Origin: Pseudomonas lini
GTDB taxonomy: Bacteria; Pseudomonadota; Gammaproteobacteria; Pseudomonadales; Pseudomonadaceae
Length of the DNA stretch: 64,000 nucleotides
Reading direction: 5' to 3'
Assembly (NCBI RefSeq): GCF_030812475.1
Contig: NZ_JAUSSR010000021.1
Coordinates: forward strand, 30,230-94,229
This document shows, piece by piece, positions 50,071 to 57,708 of the stretch. The translations under genes were made by a program, and so were the position numbers. The notes under the pieces were generated by a model. That model had not been told where the DNA came from, did not search any database, and was given only the letters and a program-made list of their open reading frames with translations. Numbering within the stretch: position 1 is the stretch's first letter; each line of letters begins with the position of its first letter.

Positions 50071-51075
50071 TCACCGCAACCCCTCCCGAAACTGCCCCGG
50101 CGTCATCCCCGTCCAGCGCTTGAACGCGCGACTGAAGCTGCTGGTATCGGCAAACCCCAGCAAATAGCTGATCTCACTCAACGAACACTGCGGGTCGCGC
50201 AGGTGCAGCAGTGCCAGGTTTTCGCGACTTTCATTGAGCAGGGTATCGAACCGACAGCCCTCGTCCGCCAGATGCCGTTGCAGGCTGCGCAAGCTCAGGT
50301 GCAGGGCCTGGGCGATGCGTTCGGCGCTGGGTTCGCCTTCGGGCAATTGCTCTTCAATGGCATCGCGCACCTTGCGCTCCCAGGTCAAGGGCTTGAGTTG
50401 CGCGAGCGTGCGCCTGAGCACCGCTTCGTTATGCTCGGCCAGTTCCGGATTGGCATCGTCGAGGTGGCTGTCGAAATCCACCAGGGCAAACTCCAGGCGG
50501 TCTTCATCGGCGGCGAAGTGCACCGGCGAGCGAAAGACCTTGTGCCATTGGTGTGAGTCGCTGGGTTCGGGACGTCGCAGATACACCGCCAGAGGCGCGT
50601 AGTCGCGCCCGAGACGATTGCGACAGGTGCGCACGTAAATCGCCGCGAAGGCATCGATGGCTTCGAACGCCGGGGCCGGATTGCCAGCCGGGATTTTCAT
50701 GCGGAAGCGGTAGCGGTCTTCGGCGCGGATCAATTCCAGCTCCAGGGCATCGCTGACCACCTGGTGATAACGCACGATGCGCTCGAATACTTCCCGAAGA
50801 CTGTCGCTGGCCACCAGCGCATAACCGAGCGCGTGAAACGTGGTCGGGCTGACGAAGCGCGACACCCGCAAGCCGATCGCCGGATCGCCGCTGACCTGCA
50901 CCGCGATTTCCCACAGGCGCGTCGTTGCGGACAACGGGTAACGGGCATTCGGGTCGTCCATCAGTTGCGGGTCAAGCCCCGCCTGTTGGCACAGGGCGGT
51001 GCTGTCGAGGCCAAGCGCATCGAGTTGCTTGCGCAGGGCGCGGGTCCAGCTGGCGAGGGAGGTCGGTTCAGTCAT
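50071..51075 (-). CDS. AraC family regulator (OruR/ArgR-type N-terminal domain)
   Basis: 334 residues. The N-terminal ~190 residues match the AraC ligand-binding domain of the OruR group (ARYPLSATTRLWEIAVQVSG, FHALGYALVASDSLREVFER). The C-terminal 100 residues carry two HTH units (PSAERIAQALHLSLRSLQRH, CSLSEISYLLGFADTSSFSR). The target is unclear: the divergent side holds only a 37-codon ORF, so the regulated genes may be elsewhere. Confidence 0.88.
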   Translation of the reverse strand: MTEPTSLASWTRALRKQLDALGLDSTALCQQAGLDPQLMDDPNARYPLSATTRLWEIAVQVSGDPAIGLRVSRFVSPTTFHALGYALVASDSLREVFERIVRYHQVVSDALELELIRAEDRYRFRMKIPAGNPAPAFEAIDAFAAIYVRTCRNRLGRDYAPLAVYLRRPEPSDSHQWHKVFRSPVHFAADEDRLEFALVDFDSHLDDANPELAEHNEAVLRRTLAQLKPLTWERKVRDAIEEQLPEGEPSAERIAQALHLSLRSLQRHLADEGCRFDTLLNESRENLALLHLRDPQCSLSEISYLLGFADTSSFSRAFKRWTGMTPGQFREGLR

Positions 51076-51175
51076 GCTGATTGGCGCTTCCGGTCAACAG
51101 GTTGGCCTTCACGGCTACTACCTCGCGAGGGTTCGCAAGGCAGGATGCGAGCATCCATTACCAGAGGATGGAAGC

Positions 51176-51289
51176 ATGGACGGTACTTCTGCAAGCCCCC
51201 AGCGACTGAATGCAGCACAGCGCTCGGTGCATATCCGTGAGGTTGTGCTGGCCAAGGGCGTCGAATTGCAACGGCGCTACCCTTCATAA
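51176..51289 (+). CDS. Possible small protein
   Basis: 37 codons from ATG with AGAGGA upstream; begins MDGTSASPQRLNAAQRSVHI and continues REVVLAKGVELQRRYPS. The helical, charged pattern looks coding. It may be a small gene or the 5' remnant of a larger one lost after 51289. Divergent from the AraC gene. Confidence 0.35.
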   Translation: MDGTSASPQRLNAAQRSVHIREVVLAKGVELQRRYPS

Positions 51290-51384
51290 CCATCGAAAGC
51301 GTGCGATCGGCATAGCCCTGACCTGCTCCCGCGCGTTGCGTGGGAACAGGATTTTCAGCAGGTGCTGTGTACAGAAAAACTTGC

Positions 51385-51696
51385 TCAATTGCCTGTGATC
51401 AGCACGCAGGTTTGTGCTTTGCAGCCCTTGGCATTGCTCAGCGTAATGAATTTGATCGCGGCGTCAGGGGTCGTCGTGGTGATAGTGATGGTGGCGTTGT
51501 TGTAGTCCTGGGTTTGCAAGCTTTTATCCGGCAGTACGACGCGCCTCCACTGTTCTTGAAAAACCTGCAGAGGAAAGCTGGTTTTGTTTTTGATCTCAAG
51601 CTCATTCTTGAATGCGTCAACCGGTGGCGCAGCGAAGAGCGCCAAGGGCGCTGCCAGTAAGGCTGTGAAAACCAGAGGCTTGGTAATGGAATGCAT
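51385..51696 (-). CDS. Small secreted protein of unknown function
   Basis: 103 residues with a clear signal peptide (MHSITKPLVFTALLAAPLAL, cleavage after LFAAP or nearby). The mature part is beta-rich (LEIKNKTSFPLQVFQEQWRR, TITITTTTPDAAIKFITLSN) with two cysteines (KGCKAQTC) that could form a disulphide. AGGAAG precedes ATG 51696; the longer frame is rejected. No family recognised. Confidence 0.6.
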   Translation of the reverse strand: MHSITKPLVFTALLAAPLALFAAPPVDAFKNELEIKNKTSFPLQVFQEQWRRVVLPDKSLQTQDYNNATITITTTTPDAAIKFITLSNAKGCKAQTCVLITGN

Positions 51697-52003
51697 AAGT
51701 ACTCTTCCTGAGTAGTTGAAGTGCGGCTGCACTTTCCTTGATGAACCGCTGGAGATGTACTGCGTCTATCGCGCCTGCTGCAACGATGATGTTGTAAGGA
51801 AGAATGTTGGTTTTACCGATTTTGTCCCTGTTGTTTGGGAGCGTCCTCAACCAGGCCGCACCATAGCTGACGAGCATCGGTGCTCGGATTGATTCATATA
51901 TGCCGTATTGATCTATAAATAAATCTAAATATTCTTTTAAAGAATAAAAAATCTGAGCAAAGATTGGTTCACGAAGCCAGTCGCAAAATGGCGAATTCAT
52001 CAA
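51617..52003 (-). CDS. Doubtful ORF overlapping the secreted-protein gene
   Basis: 128 codons in another frame (MMNSPFCDWLREPIFAQIFY, IVAAGAIDAVHLQRFIKESA). Its first 300 bases cover an AT-rich stretch without another gene; the last 80 overlap the signal peptide of the secreted protein. No ribosome site is evident. It could be a decayed gene. Confidence 0.25.
   Translation of the reverse strand: MMNSPFCDWLREPIFAQIFYSLKEYLDLFIDQYGIYESIRAPMLVSYGAAWLRTLPNNRDKIGKTNILPYNIIVAAGAIDAVHLQRFIKESAAALQLLRKSTYAFHYQASGFHSLTGSALGALRCATG
51931..51945. promoter_or_regulatory. ATTCTTT/AAAGAAT palindrome
   Basis: Perfect 7-bp palindrome around one T in an AT-rich tract; resembles the oscA element at 43745. 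Confidence 0.4.
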
Positions 52004-52086
52004 ATCGAAACCTTTACACGCTAAACATTTACTTAAAGCTCACCTCACGACGTTGCAGGTGTTTTTCACTGTATATGTCAGTTTCC

Positions 52087-52122
52087 GGGACCGTCTCCTT
52101 GGCAGGGCGCGGTCCCTTTTTT
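52087..52122 (+). terminator. Orphan intrinsic terminator
   Basis: GGGACCG (52087-52093) and CGGTCCC (52110-52116) followed by TTTTTT. No plus-strand gene ends here, so it may end a small RNA starting in the AT-rich region near 52000. Confidence 0.75.
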
Positions 52123-52291
52123 ATTCCGCGCAACCAGGCCATGTATTGGCTGGCTTGTCGGATCGCGGCAGCGCAACGAATGCGTTCGGGCAGTCGATTG
52201 ATGCGTTGCCAGATATTCCGCGTTCGCTGGCAAGCCAGCTCCTGCAGTTACGTGTCGTATATTCTATTTTGGTCTTAATAAATATCTTCTT

Positions 52292-52305
52292 ATTCCTTAA
52301 CGAAT
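52292..52305. promoter_or_regulatory. ATTC-CTTAAC-GAAT palindromic promoter element
   Basis: Short inverted repeat in an AT-rich tract about 57 bp upstream of the hydrolase gene, similar in composition to the oscA upstream element. Confidence 0.35.
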
Positions 52306-52361
52306 ATAACTCTCATCCCTATACTTGATCGGGAACAGACACGCAGCAGGAGAACTCCCCC

Positions 52362-52943
52362 ATGCGCAACGAATCAATTCGCTACCTGATTGTGCCGGGT
52401 TGGCAAGGATCTTCAGAAGATCATTGGCAAAGCCATTGGCAGAACAGCCTGCCGAATAGCGCGCGGGTGGAGCAGGCCGACTGGCTGACGCCGCGTCGTG
52501 AAGACTGGGTCGCGGCGCTGGCCGAGGCCATTGCTGTGGACAGCACACCCGTGATCCTGATCGCCCACAGCCTGGGCTGCATTACCGTTGCCCATTGGGC
52601 CGCCACTGCGCCTGTGCAATTTTTACGTCAGGTTCGCGGCGCCTTGCTGGTGGCGCCTGCGGACGTAGAACGCCCGGCTTGTGCGCCAGCCCTGCGCAAT
52701 TTCGCGCCGATCCCGACCCACCTTCTGCCGTTTCCCAGTCAGGTCGTCAGCTCGGACAATGACAGCGCCGTGAGTGCGCCCCGTGCATTGGAGCTGGCCC
52801 GCAACTGGGGGGCCGAGGCGGGGATTTTGTCAGGGGCCGGACACATCAACGTGAAGTCCGGTCATCAGCGCTGGGAGCAGGGGTTTGCCTACCTCTACCG
52901 TCTGCAAAATCGCATGGAGCACCACGCCCTGCGCCGCGCTTGA
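52362..52943 (+). CDS. Alpha/beta hydrolase, RBBP9/YdeN family
   Basis: 193 residues. YLIVPGWQGSSEDHWQSHWQ is the family opening; the nucleophile is S70 in LIAHSLGC; SSDND supplies the acid and GAGHIN the histidine. Serine hydrolases of this family act on small esters, but the substrate is unknown. The gene is followed after 60 bp by a sigma-54 activator-like gene and then a MetQ-like binding protein; this neighbourhood suggests sulfur-compound use, by inference. Confidence 0.82.
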   Translation: MRNESIRYLIVPGWQGSSEDHWQSHWQNSLPNSARVEQADWLTPRREDWVAALAEAIAVDSTPVILIAHSLGCITVAHWAATAPVQFLRQVRGALLVAPADVERPACAPALRNFAPIPTHLLPFPSQVVSSDNDSAVSAPRALELARNWGAEAGILSGAGHINVKSGHQRWEQGFAYLYRLQNRMEHHALRRA

Positions 52944-53003
52944 ACCTAATCTTTTTTTTAAGAATCGCCCCCGTCTCCTGGCGGTTGTGGGCGGGAGTCT
53001 GCC

Positions 53004-53939
53004 ATGAGTTTCGAAGCCTTCGGTCAGCCGCTGCTGACCTTCCCCGATGCAGAAAAAAGCCCCCTGAGCATTCGCGCCAAGGCGCTGGTATTCGTCGATC
53101 CGCGCTCGCGCCAGTTGCGCCAGGAGTTGGAGCAACTGGCGCCGCGTTCGATTTCCGTGTTGATCCGTGGCGAAACCGGCAGTGGTAAGGAATTGCTGGC
53201 GCGGCACATCCACCGCGCCAGTGATCGCGGGGGCTTGTTCGTGTCGGTGAATTGCGGTGCGATCAGCCCCAATTACGCCGATGCCGAATTGTTCGGATAC
53301 GCTGCCGGCAGCTTCAGCGGATCGGCCAGTAGTCGCGCAGGATGGTTTGGTTCGGCAAACGGCGGGACGCTCTATCTGGACGAAATCGGCGACCTGCCGC
53401 TGCCGATCCAGGTCAAATTGCTCGCCGCCCTGGAAAACCACGAAGTCACCCGCGTCGGCGCCCAGCAACCGAGTCCGGTGGACGTGCGCCTGGTGGCCGC
53501 CACCAGCATCGACCTGGCCCAGGCGGTCGCCGCAGGTAAATTCCACGAGCGGCTTTATCATTATCTGCGCGAAGGTCGCCTCGAACTGCCCGCCTTGCGC
53601 GAACGGGTGGGCGATATCCTGTCGCTGTCCGAGTATTTTCTCGGGATCTACAGCCAGCGTCTGGACCTGCCAGTGCCGCTGATCAGCGAGGCTGCACAAC
53701 AGGCGCTGGAGCGGCACAGCTGGCCGGGCAACACTCGGGAGCTGGAAAACGTCATTCACTTTGCGTTGCTGGTGAGCACCGGCGACGAGATTTTGCCGGA
53801 GCATTTGAATTTGCCTGAAGTACCGGCCTCGCTGGTGGCGATCGAGCGGCAACTGAAGCACATCCTCAGCGAAGGCACCGCCAGCGAGCGAGCAGCGCTG
53901 AAACAACTCTTGAAAGACGCCGCGCTCTTGCTCTTGTAG
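53004..53939 (+). CDS. Sigma-54 activator-like AAA+ protein without DNA-binding domain
   Basis: 311 residues. The AAA+ core has Walker A GETGSGKE (56-63), Walker B TLYLDEIGD (122-130) and the arginine-finger region (LPALRERVGDI, SWPGNTRELENV). The sigma-54 contact loop normally GAFTGA reads GSFSGS (102-107). After the core only ~45 residues follow (ending LLKDAALLLL) and no Fis-type HTH is seen; the stop codon lies in a REP element. It may be a truncated SfnR-like regulator or a HTH-less type. Confidence 0.75.
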   Translation: MSFEAFGQPLLTFPDAEKSPLSIRAKALVFVDPRSRQLRQELEQLAPRSISVLIRGETGSGKELLARHIHRASDRGGLFVSVNCGAISPNYADAELFGYAAGSFSGSASSRAGWFGSANGGTLYLDEIGDLPLPIQVKLLAALENHEVTRVGAQQPSPVDVRLVAATSIDLAQAVAAGKFHERLYHYLREGRLELPALRERVGDILSLSEYFLGIYSQRLDLPVPLISEAAQQALERHSWPGNTRELENVIHFALLVSTGDEILPEHLNLPEVPASLVAIERQLKHILSEGTASERAALKQLLKDAALLLL

Positions 53940-54031
53940 GAGCAAGCTTGCTCGCGAACCAGGCGACGTGGTGTGTCAGGCAGGACGCCTTCGCTGCGGT
54001 GCGCGGATCCGACAAGCCAGCTCCTGCAGGG
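53933..54031. repeat. REPIN overlapping the activator stop codon
   Basis: Core TTGTAGGAGCAAGCTTGCTC (from 53934) supplies the TAG stop of the preceding gene; inverted arm GACAAGCCAGCTCCTGCAGG at 54011-54030. Confidence 0.8.
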
Positions 54032-54164
54032 AACGGGCATTCTTGAGTTGTATGAATAAAATGGAATATGAAAGTGAATAAAAGATATTGTTCGGGAATA
54101 AAAAATCCCGGTATTGTCCGCGTCACGCCAGCAGTAGCACATCACTGGCACTCGTATTAATAGC

Positions 54165-54178
54165 CGTCGTCGACGACG
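54165..54178. promoter_or_regulatory. CGTCGTCGACGACG palindrome before the metQ-like gene
   Basis: Perfect 14-bp palindrome 27 bp upstream of the ATG, in the likely promoter/leader. The 90 bp before it are AT-rich with repeated GAATA boxes (54055-54105). Confidence 0.45.
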
Positions 54179-54204
54179 ATCGTGATTTTCGATAAGGACA
54201 CTGC

Positions 54205-54987
54205 ATGAAAAAGGTTCTGTTGTTCACCGCACTGGCGGCTGCCCTGACGGCGAGCCTGGCCCAGGCTGGCGAGAAACTGGTGGTGGCGGCAACCCCGGTC
54301 CCGCACGCCGAGATTCTGGAACTGATCAAGCCAACCCTCGCCAAAGAAGGCGTGGACCTGGAGATCAAAGTCTTCACCGATTACGTTCAGCCGAACGTGC
54401 AAGTCGACCAGAAGCGTCTGGACGCCAACTACTTCCAGACCCTGCCGTACCTGAAAAGCTTCAACGAAGGCAAAGGTACTCACCTGGTGACCGTGGTTGG
54501 CGTGCACGTCGAACCCTTCGGTGGCTACTCGAAGAAAGTCAAAACCCTGGCTGAATTGAAAGACGGCGCGACCATCGCCATCCCGAATGAAGGCAGCAAT
54601 AGTGGCCGCGCCCTGATCCTGCTGCAGAAGGCTGGCCTGATCGAGTTGAAAGACCCGAAGAACGCCCTCGCTACCCCGAAAGACATCGCCAAGAACCCGC
54701 ACAACTTCAAGTTCAAGGAGTTGGAGTCGGCCATGCTGCCGCGTGTTCTGGACCAGGTCGACCTGGACATGATCAACACCAACTACGCACTGGAAGCGGG
54801 TCTGAACCCGGCTAAAGACGCGCTGGTGATCGAAGGCGCCGATTCGCCTTACGTGAATTTCCTTGTGGCTCGTCCGGACAACAAGGACAGCGTCGCCATC
54901 CAGAAACTGGCCAAGGCCTTGACCAGTCCTGAAGTAAAGGCATTCATCGAGAAGAAATACAGTGGCGCGGTATTGCCAGCGTTCTGA
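54205..54987 (+). CDS. MetQ/NlpA-type ABC transporter binding protein
   Basis: 260 residues with a signal peptide (VLLFTALAAALTASLAQAG) but no lipobox cysteine. LVVAATPVPHAEIL, IKVFTDYVQPNVQV, LDANYFQT and IAIPNEGSNSGRALILLQKA are the conserved methionine-binding-family motifs. Ligand likely D/L-methionine or another sulfur compound. No MetN ATPase or MetI permease gene is adjacent, so it must share a transporter encoded elsewhere. A terminator follows. Confidence 0.88.
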   Translation: MKKVLLFTALAAALTASLAQAGEKLVVAATPVPHAEILELIKPTLAKEGVDLEIKVFTDYVQPNVQVDQKRLDANYFQTLPYLKSFNEGKGTHLVTVVGVHVEPFGGYSKKVKTLAELKDGATIAIPNEGSNSGRALILLQKAGLIELKDPKNALATPKDIAKNPHNFKFKELESAMLPRVLDQVDLDMINTNYALEAGLNPAKDALVIEGADSPYVNFLVARPDNKDSVAIQKLAKALTSPEVKAFIEKKYSGAVLPAF

Positions 54988-55014
54988 TTCGTGAGGTGAA
55001 CCCTTCAAGGTTTC

Positions 55015-55050
55015 AACGCCGACGGCTTTCGATAGCGTCGGCGTTTTTTT
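55015..55050 (+). terminator. Terminator of the metQ-like gene
   Basis: AACGCCGACG...CGTCGGCGTT with seven T at the 3' side. Confidence 0.9.
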
Positions 55051-55146
55051 ATGCAGAAGATAATTGCGTGACGATACCAGGCCACAAGACGTGATGGTCG
55101 AGAGTGGTAACGGGTGATTGATCTGACTACGCGATGAATCCTCATC

Positions 55147-55178
55147 CCGCCACCTAGCAGTTCTGCTAGGTGGCGGGT
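55147..55178. repeat. 14-bp perfect hairpin upstream of the RHS gene
   Basis: CCCGCCACCTAGCA-GTTC-TGCTAGGTGGCGGG. No T run follows, so it is not a normal terminator; it sits 47 bp before the RHS start. Confidence 0.75.
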
Positions 55179-55224
55179 CGCCGCCGTTGATGCACACTAG
55201 TGCCTGACGGTGAGGGGATCTGTA

Positions 55225-56343
55225 ATGAAACCATCCAATTGCGGCTCATGTCGTTATCACTACAACGCACTGGATCAACTGACTGCGCTTGAGCCTGTCG
55301 GGCAAGCACCGTTGCAAAGATTCTATCGTCTCGAGCATCTGGCGACCGAGCTTGGAAATCGAGTCAGTCGAAGCGTTTTTCAGCACGGCTCGTATTTGCT
55401 CGCGCTGCATTCGCGGCAGGGGAATGACACCAGTACTCAACTGCTGGGCACCGATCGACAACGTTCCGTTTTGCAGGTTTCTGACACCGCTGGACAGATG
55501 AATCGCGTCTACACACCTTACGGCCATCGACCCGCCGGGACCGTCCCTGGCGACCCCCTGGCGTTTAACGGCGAAGCGATCGATCCCGCTACCGGCCATT
55601 ACTTGCTGGGCAACGGCCATCGGGCATTCAACCCGGTGTTGATGCGTTTCAACAGTCCGGACCGGTTGAGTCCGTTTGGTCGGGGTGGGTTGAATCCGTA
55701 TGCGTATTGTCTGGGAGATCCGGTGAATTTCACTGATTCTACGGGACGAGAGCCGGATTGGTTACCCTGGATGGTCGTTGCAATGAACGTCGTGGGTCTA
55801 CTTGGGGCTGGTGTCGGGCTTGTCGGTGCTGGACTCGCTGTCGCGGGGTCAAGAACCGCGACTGTACCGGCGTCTAAATCCCCCGCGAAAAAAGCCATGT
55901 ACTTGGGGGTGGCAGGGGCGGTGACAGGTCTTGTCGGCGGCATTGTCTCGGTGACAAGAGCCACCATGAACGCCACGGATCCGGATAATTCCGCACAGAA
56001 TCCTCTGCTTTACACAATGGCCGCGTTCAGCGTGCTGTCTTTTGCTTTCTCAGGCGCTTCGGTGGCTTATGCCTATCGTGCTCACAGGTTGAACAGGGCT
56101 GGTGCGCGGAACGTTGCTGGCAGCGGACCGACACCCGAAAATTTTCCCTTGGCGAGACTAGACTCTGCTGCGCGATCTCCATCTCAATCTTCGATGCCGG
56201 GCACACCTCAACCATCAGCTCCAGCTCCATCTCGATCTCCGATGCCGCGCATACCTCAACAATCAGCTCTAAATCCGCCACTTCCGCCGATTGGTTTTGA
56301 GAATTTCACTAATGCCCAAAGCATTCGTCGCCACTCCATATAG
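55225..56343 (+). CDS. Short RHS-repeat-core protein with variable C-terminus
   Basis: 372 residues. The first ~180 contain the RHS-associated core: YHYNALDQL, GTDRQRSVLQVSDTAG, YTPYGHRP, FNGEAIDPATGHYLLGNGHR and RFNSPDRLSPFGRGGLNPYA to CLGDPVNFTDSTGRE. After that junction the C-terminal ~190 residues are unique, with three hydrophobic stretches and a Ser/Pro-rich tail. RHS proteins often carry a swapped toxin domain at this point; here it is membrane-rich and unassigned. GAGGGG precedes ATG 55225. No VgrG, chaperone or clear immunity gene is adjacent. Confidence 0.8.
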   Translation: MKPSNCGSCRYHYNALDQLTALEPVGQAPLQRFYRLEHLATELGNRVSRSVFQHGSYLLALHSRQGNDTSTQLLGTDRQRSVLQVSDTAGQMNRVYTPYGHRPAGTVPGDPLAFNGEAIDPATGHYLLGNGHRAFNPVLMRFNSPDRLSPFGRGGLNPYAYCLGDPVNFTDSTGREPDWLPWMVVAMNVVGLLGAGVGLVGAGLAVAGSRTATVPASKSPAKKAMYLGVAGAVTGLVGGIVSVTRATMNATDPDNSAQNPLLYTMAAFSVLSFAFSGASVAYAYRAHRLNRAGARNVAGSGPTPENFPLARLDSAARSPSQSSMPGTPQPSAPAPSRSPMPRIPQQSALNPPLPPIGFENFTNAQSIRRHSI

Positions 56344-56364
56344 AGCCGCACGCAAGCAGGACCT

Positions 56365-57525
56365 TCAATCCGGCCAATACCAAGCTGGCTCATCCAGCAT
56401 CCGCTGCCCGACTATCCCGGTCTGCCCCAGCGTTTTCTCCAGCACGATGCAATTGCACCCCTCGTCCTGCTGCAACGCCGAGATCAGCCGCCGAGCATGG
56501 GACACCACCCACACCTGACACTGTTCCGACGCCCGGATAATCAACCGCGCCAACGCCGGCAACAGGTCCGGGTGCAGGCTGGTTTCCGGCTCGTTCAGCA
56601 CCATCAGCGAGGGAGGCCGAGGCGTCAGCAGCGCAGCAACCAGTAGCAAGTAGCGCAACGTTCCATCGGACAACTCGGCCGCCGACAACGGTCGCAACAA
56701 CCCTTCCTGATAAAACTCGATGGCAAACCGTCCGCCCTGCAACGGTGCGATGTTCAATCGAGCGCCGGGGAACGCATCACCGATCGCAGTCTGCAAAGCC
56801 TCGGGATCGCCGATTTCACGGATGGTCTGCAACGCGGCAGCCAGATCACGACCATCGTGGTGCAACACCGGCGTGCGGGTGCCCAGTTGCGGTTGACGCA
56901 CCGGCGCATCGGTGTCGCTGCGAAAGTGATCGTAGAAACGCCAGCGGCGGATGAACTCACGCAGTTGCAAGACTTCCGGTGAGGTGCGAAAACTGCCGAC
57001 CTGATCGAACAGGCTGTCGAAATTCGGCGTGTGCTGGGCCAGCACCTCCCAACCGCGACCCTCGCGCGCACGAATCATCGGGCCGTCGCGATCCACCAGC
57101 AGGCTGGCCGGGCGGTAGAAAGGCCCGGACCAGATGCATTCCTTTTTGATTTCCGGGTCCAGGGAAAAACATGAAAGAGTCTTCTCCGGCAGGCCCAGCG
57201 CGATGGAATAACTGAAATCTTCCCCGGCAAACCCCAAGCGCAAGCGTTTGACCCCCTGTCGAACAGTCGCCTCGATCGGGACTTCGCCATTGCGCATGCG
57301 CCGGGTGATGTTCTCCGGGCCGGCCCAGAAGGTCGAATCCAGCCCACCCTCGCGAGCCAAGGCATTGACCACGCCACCTTGGGCGGTTTCCGCCAGCAGG
57401 CGCAATGCGCGGTAGAGGTTGGATTTGCCGCTGCCGTTAGGGCCGGTGATCAGGTTCAACCGGCCCAGGGGGATCACCAGTTTATTGATCGAGCGGTAAT
57501 TGGCGACCGCGAGGGTTTTGAGCAT
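56365..57525 (-). CDS. AAA family ATPase (RecF/OLD-like)
   Basis: 386 residues starting MLKTLAVANYRSINKLVIPL. Walker A is GPNGSGKSN near 28-36; the ABC-type signature region LSDGTLRYLLLVAALL and Walker B-like LMVLNEPETSLHPDLLP follow, then the H-loop VVSHARRL. This is the compact SMC/RecF-like ATPase found widely as a chromosomal orphan. No TOPRIM nuclease domain is visible. Function unknown; roles in DNA repair or defence are possible. It converges with the RHS gene. Confidence 0.8.
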   Translation of the reverse strand: MLKTLAVANYRSINKLVIPLGRLNLITGPNGSGKSNLYRALRLLAETAQGGVVNALAREGGLDSTFWAGPENITRRMRNGEVPIEATVRQGVKRLRLGFAGEDFSYSIALGLPEKTLSCFSLDPEIKKECIWSGPFYRPASLLVDRDGPMIRAREGRGWEVLAQHTPNFDSLFDQVGSFRTSPEVLQLREFIRRWRFYDHFRSDTDAPVRQPQLGTRTPVLHHDGRDLAAALQTIREIGDPEALQTAIGDAFPGARLNIAPLQGGRFAIEFYQEGLLRPLSAAELSDGTLRYLLLVAALLTPRPPSLMVLNEPETSLHPDLLPALARLIIRASEQCQVWVVSHARRLISALQQDEGCNCIVLEKTLGQTGIVGQRMLDEPAWYWPD

Positions 57526-57708
57526 GAAAGAATGTTCTCTATGGTCCCGAAACGGCATCAGGATAACCGCGTTGGCGAATTTGACGTGTAGGACCTATAT
57601 GTAACCCTTGTAGGAGGAAATGCATGTCAGCGTAGGCGAAGGCGGAACCCTGTTATAAGCTCACAGTCGGATCGAACTGGCACGCCCGTACAACGCAAAG
57701 GAGTCTGC

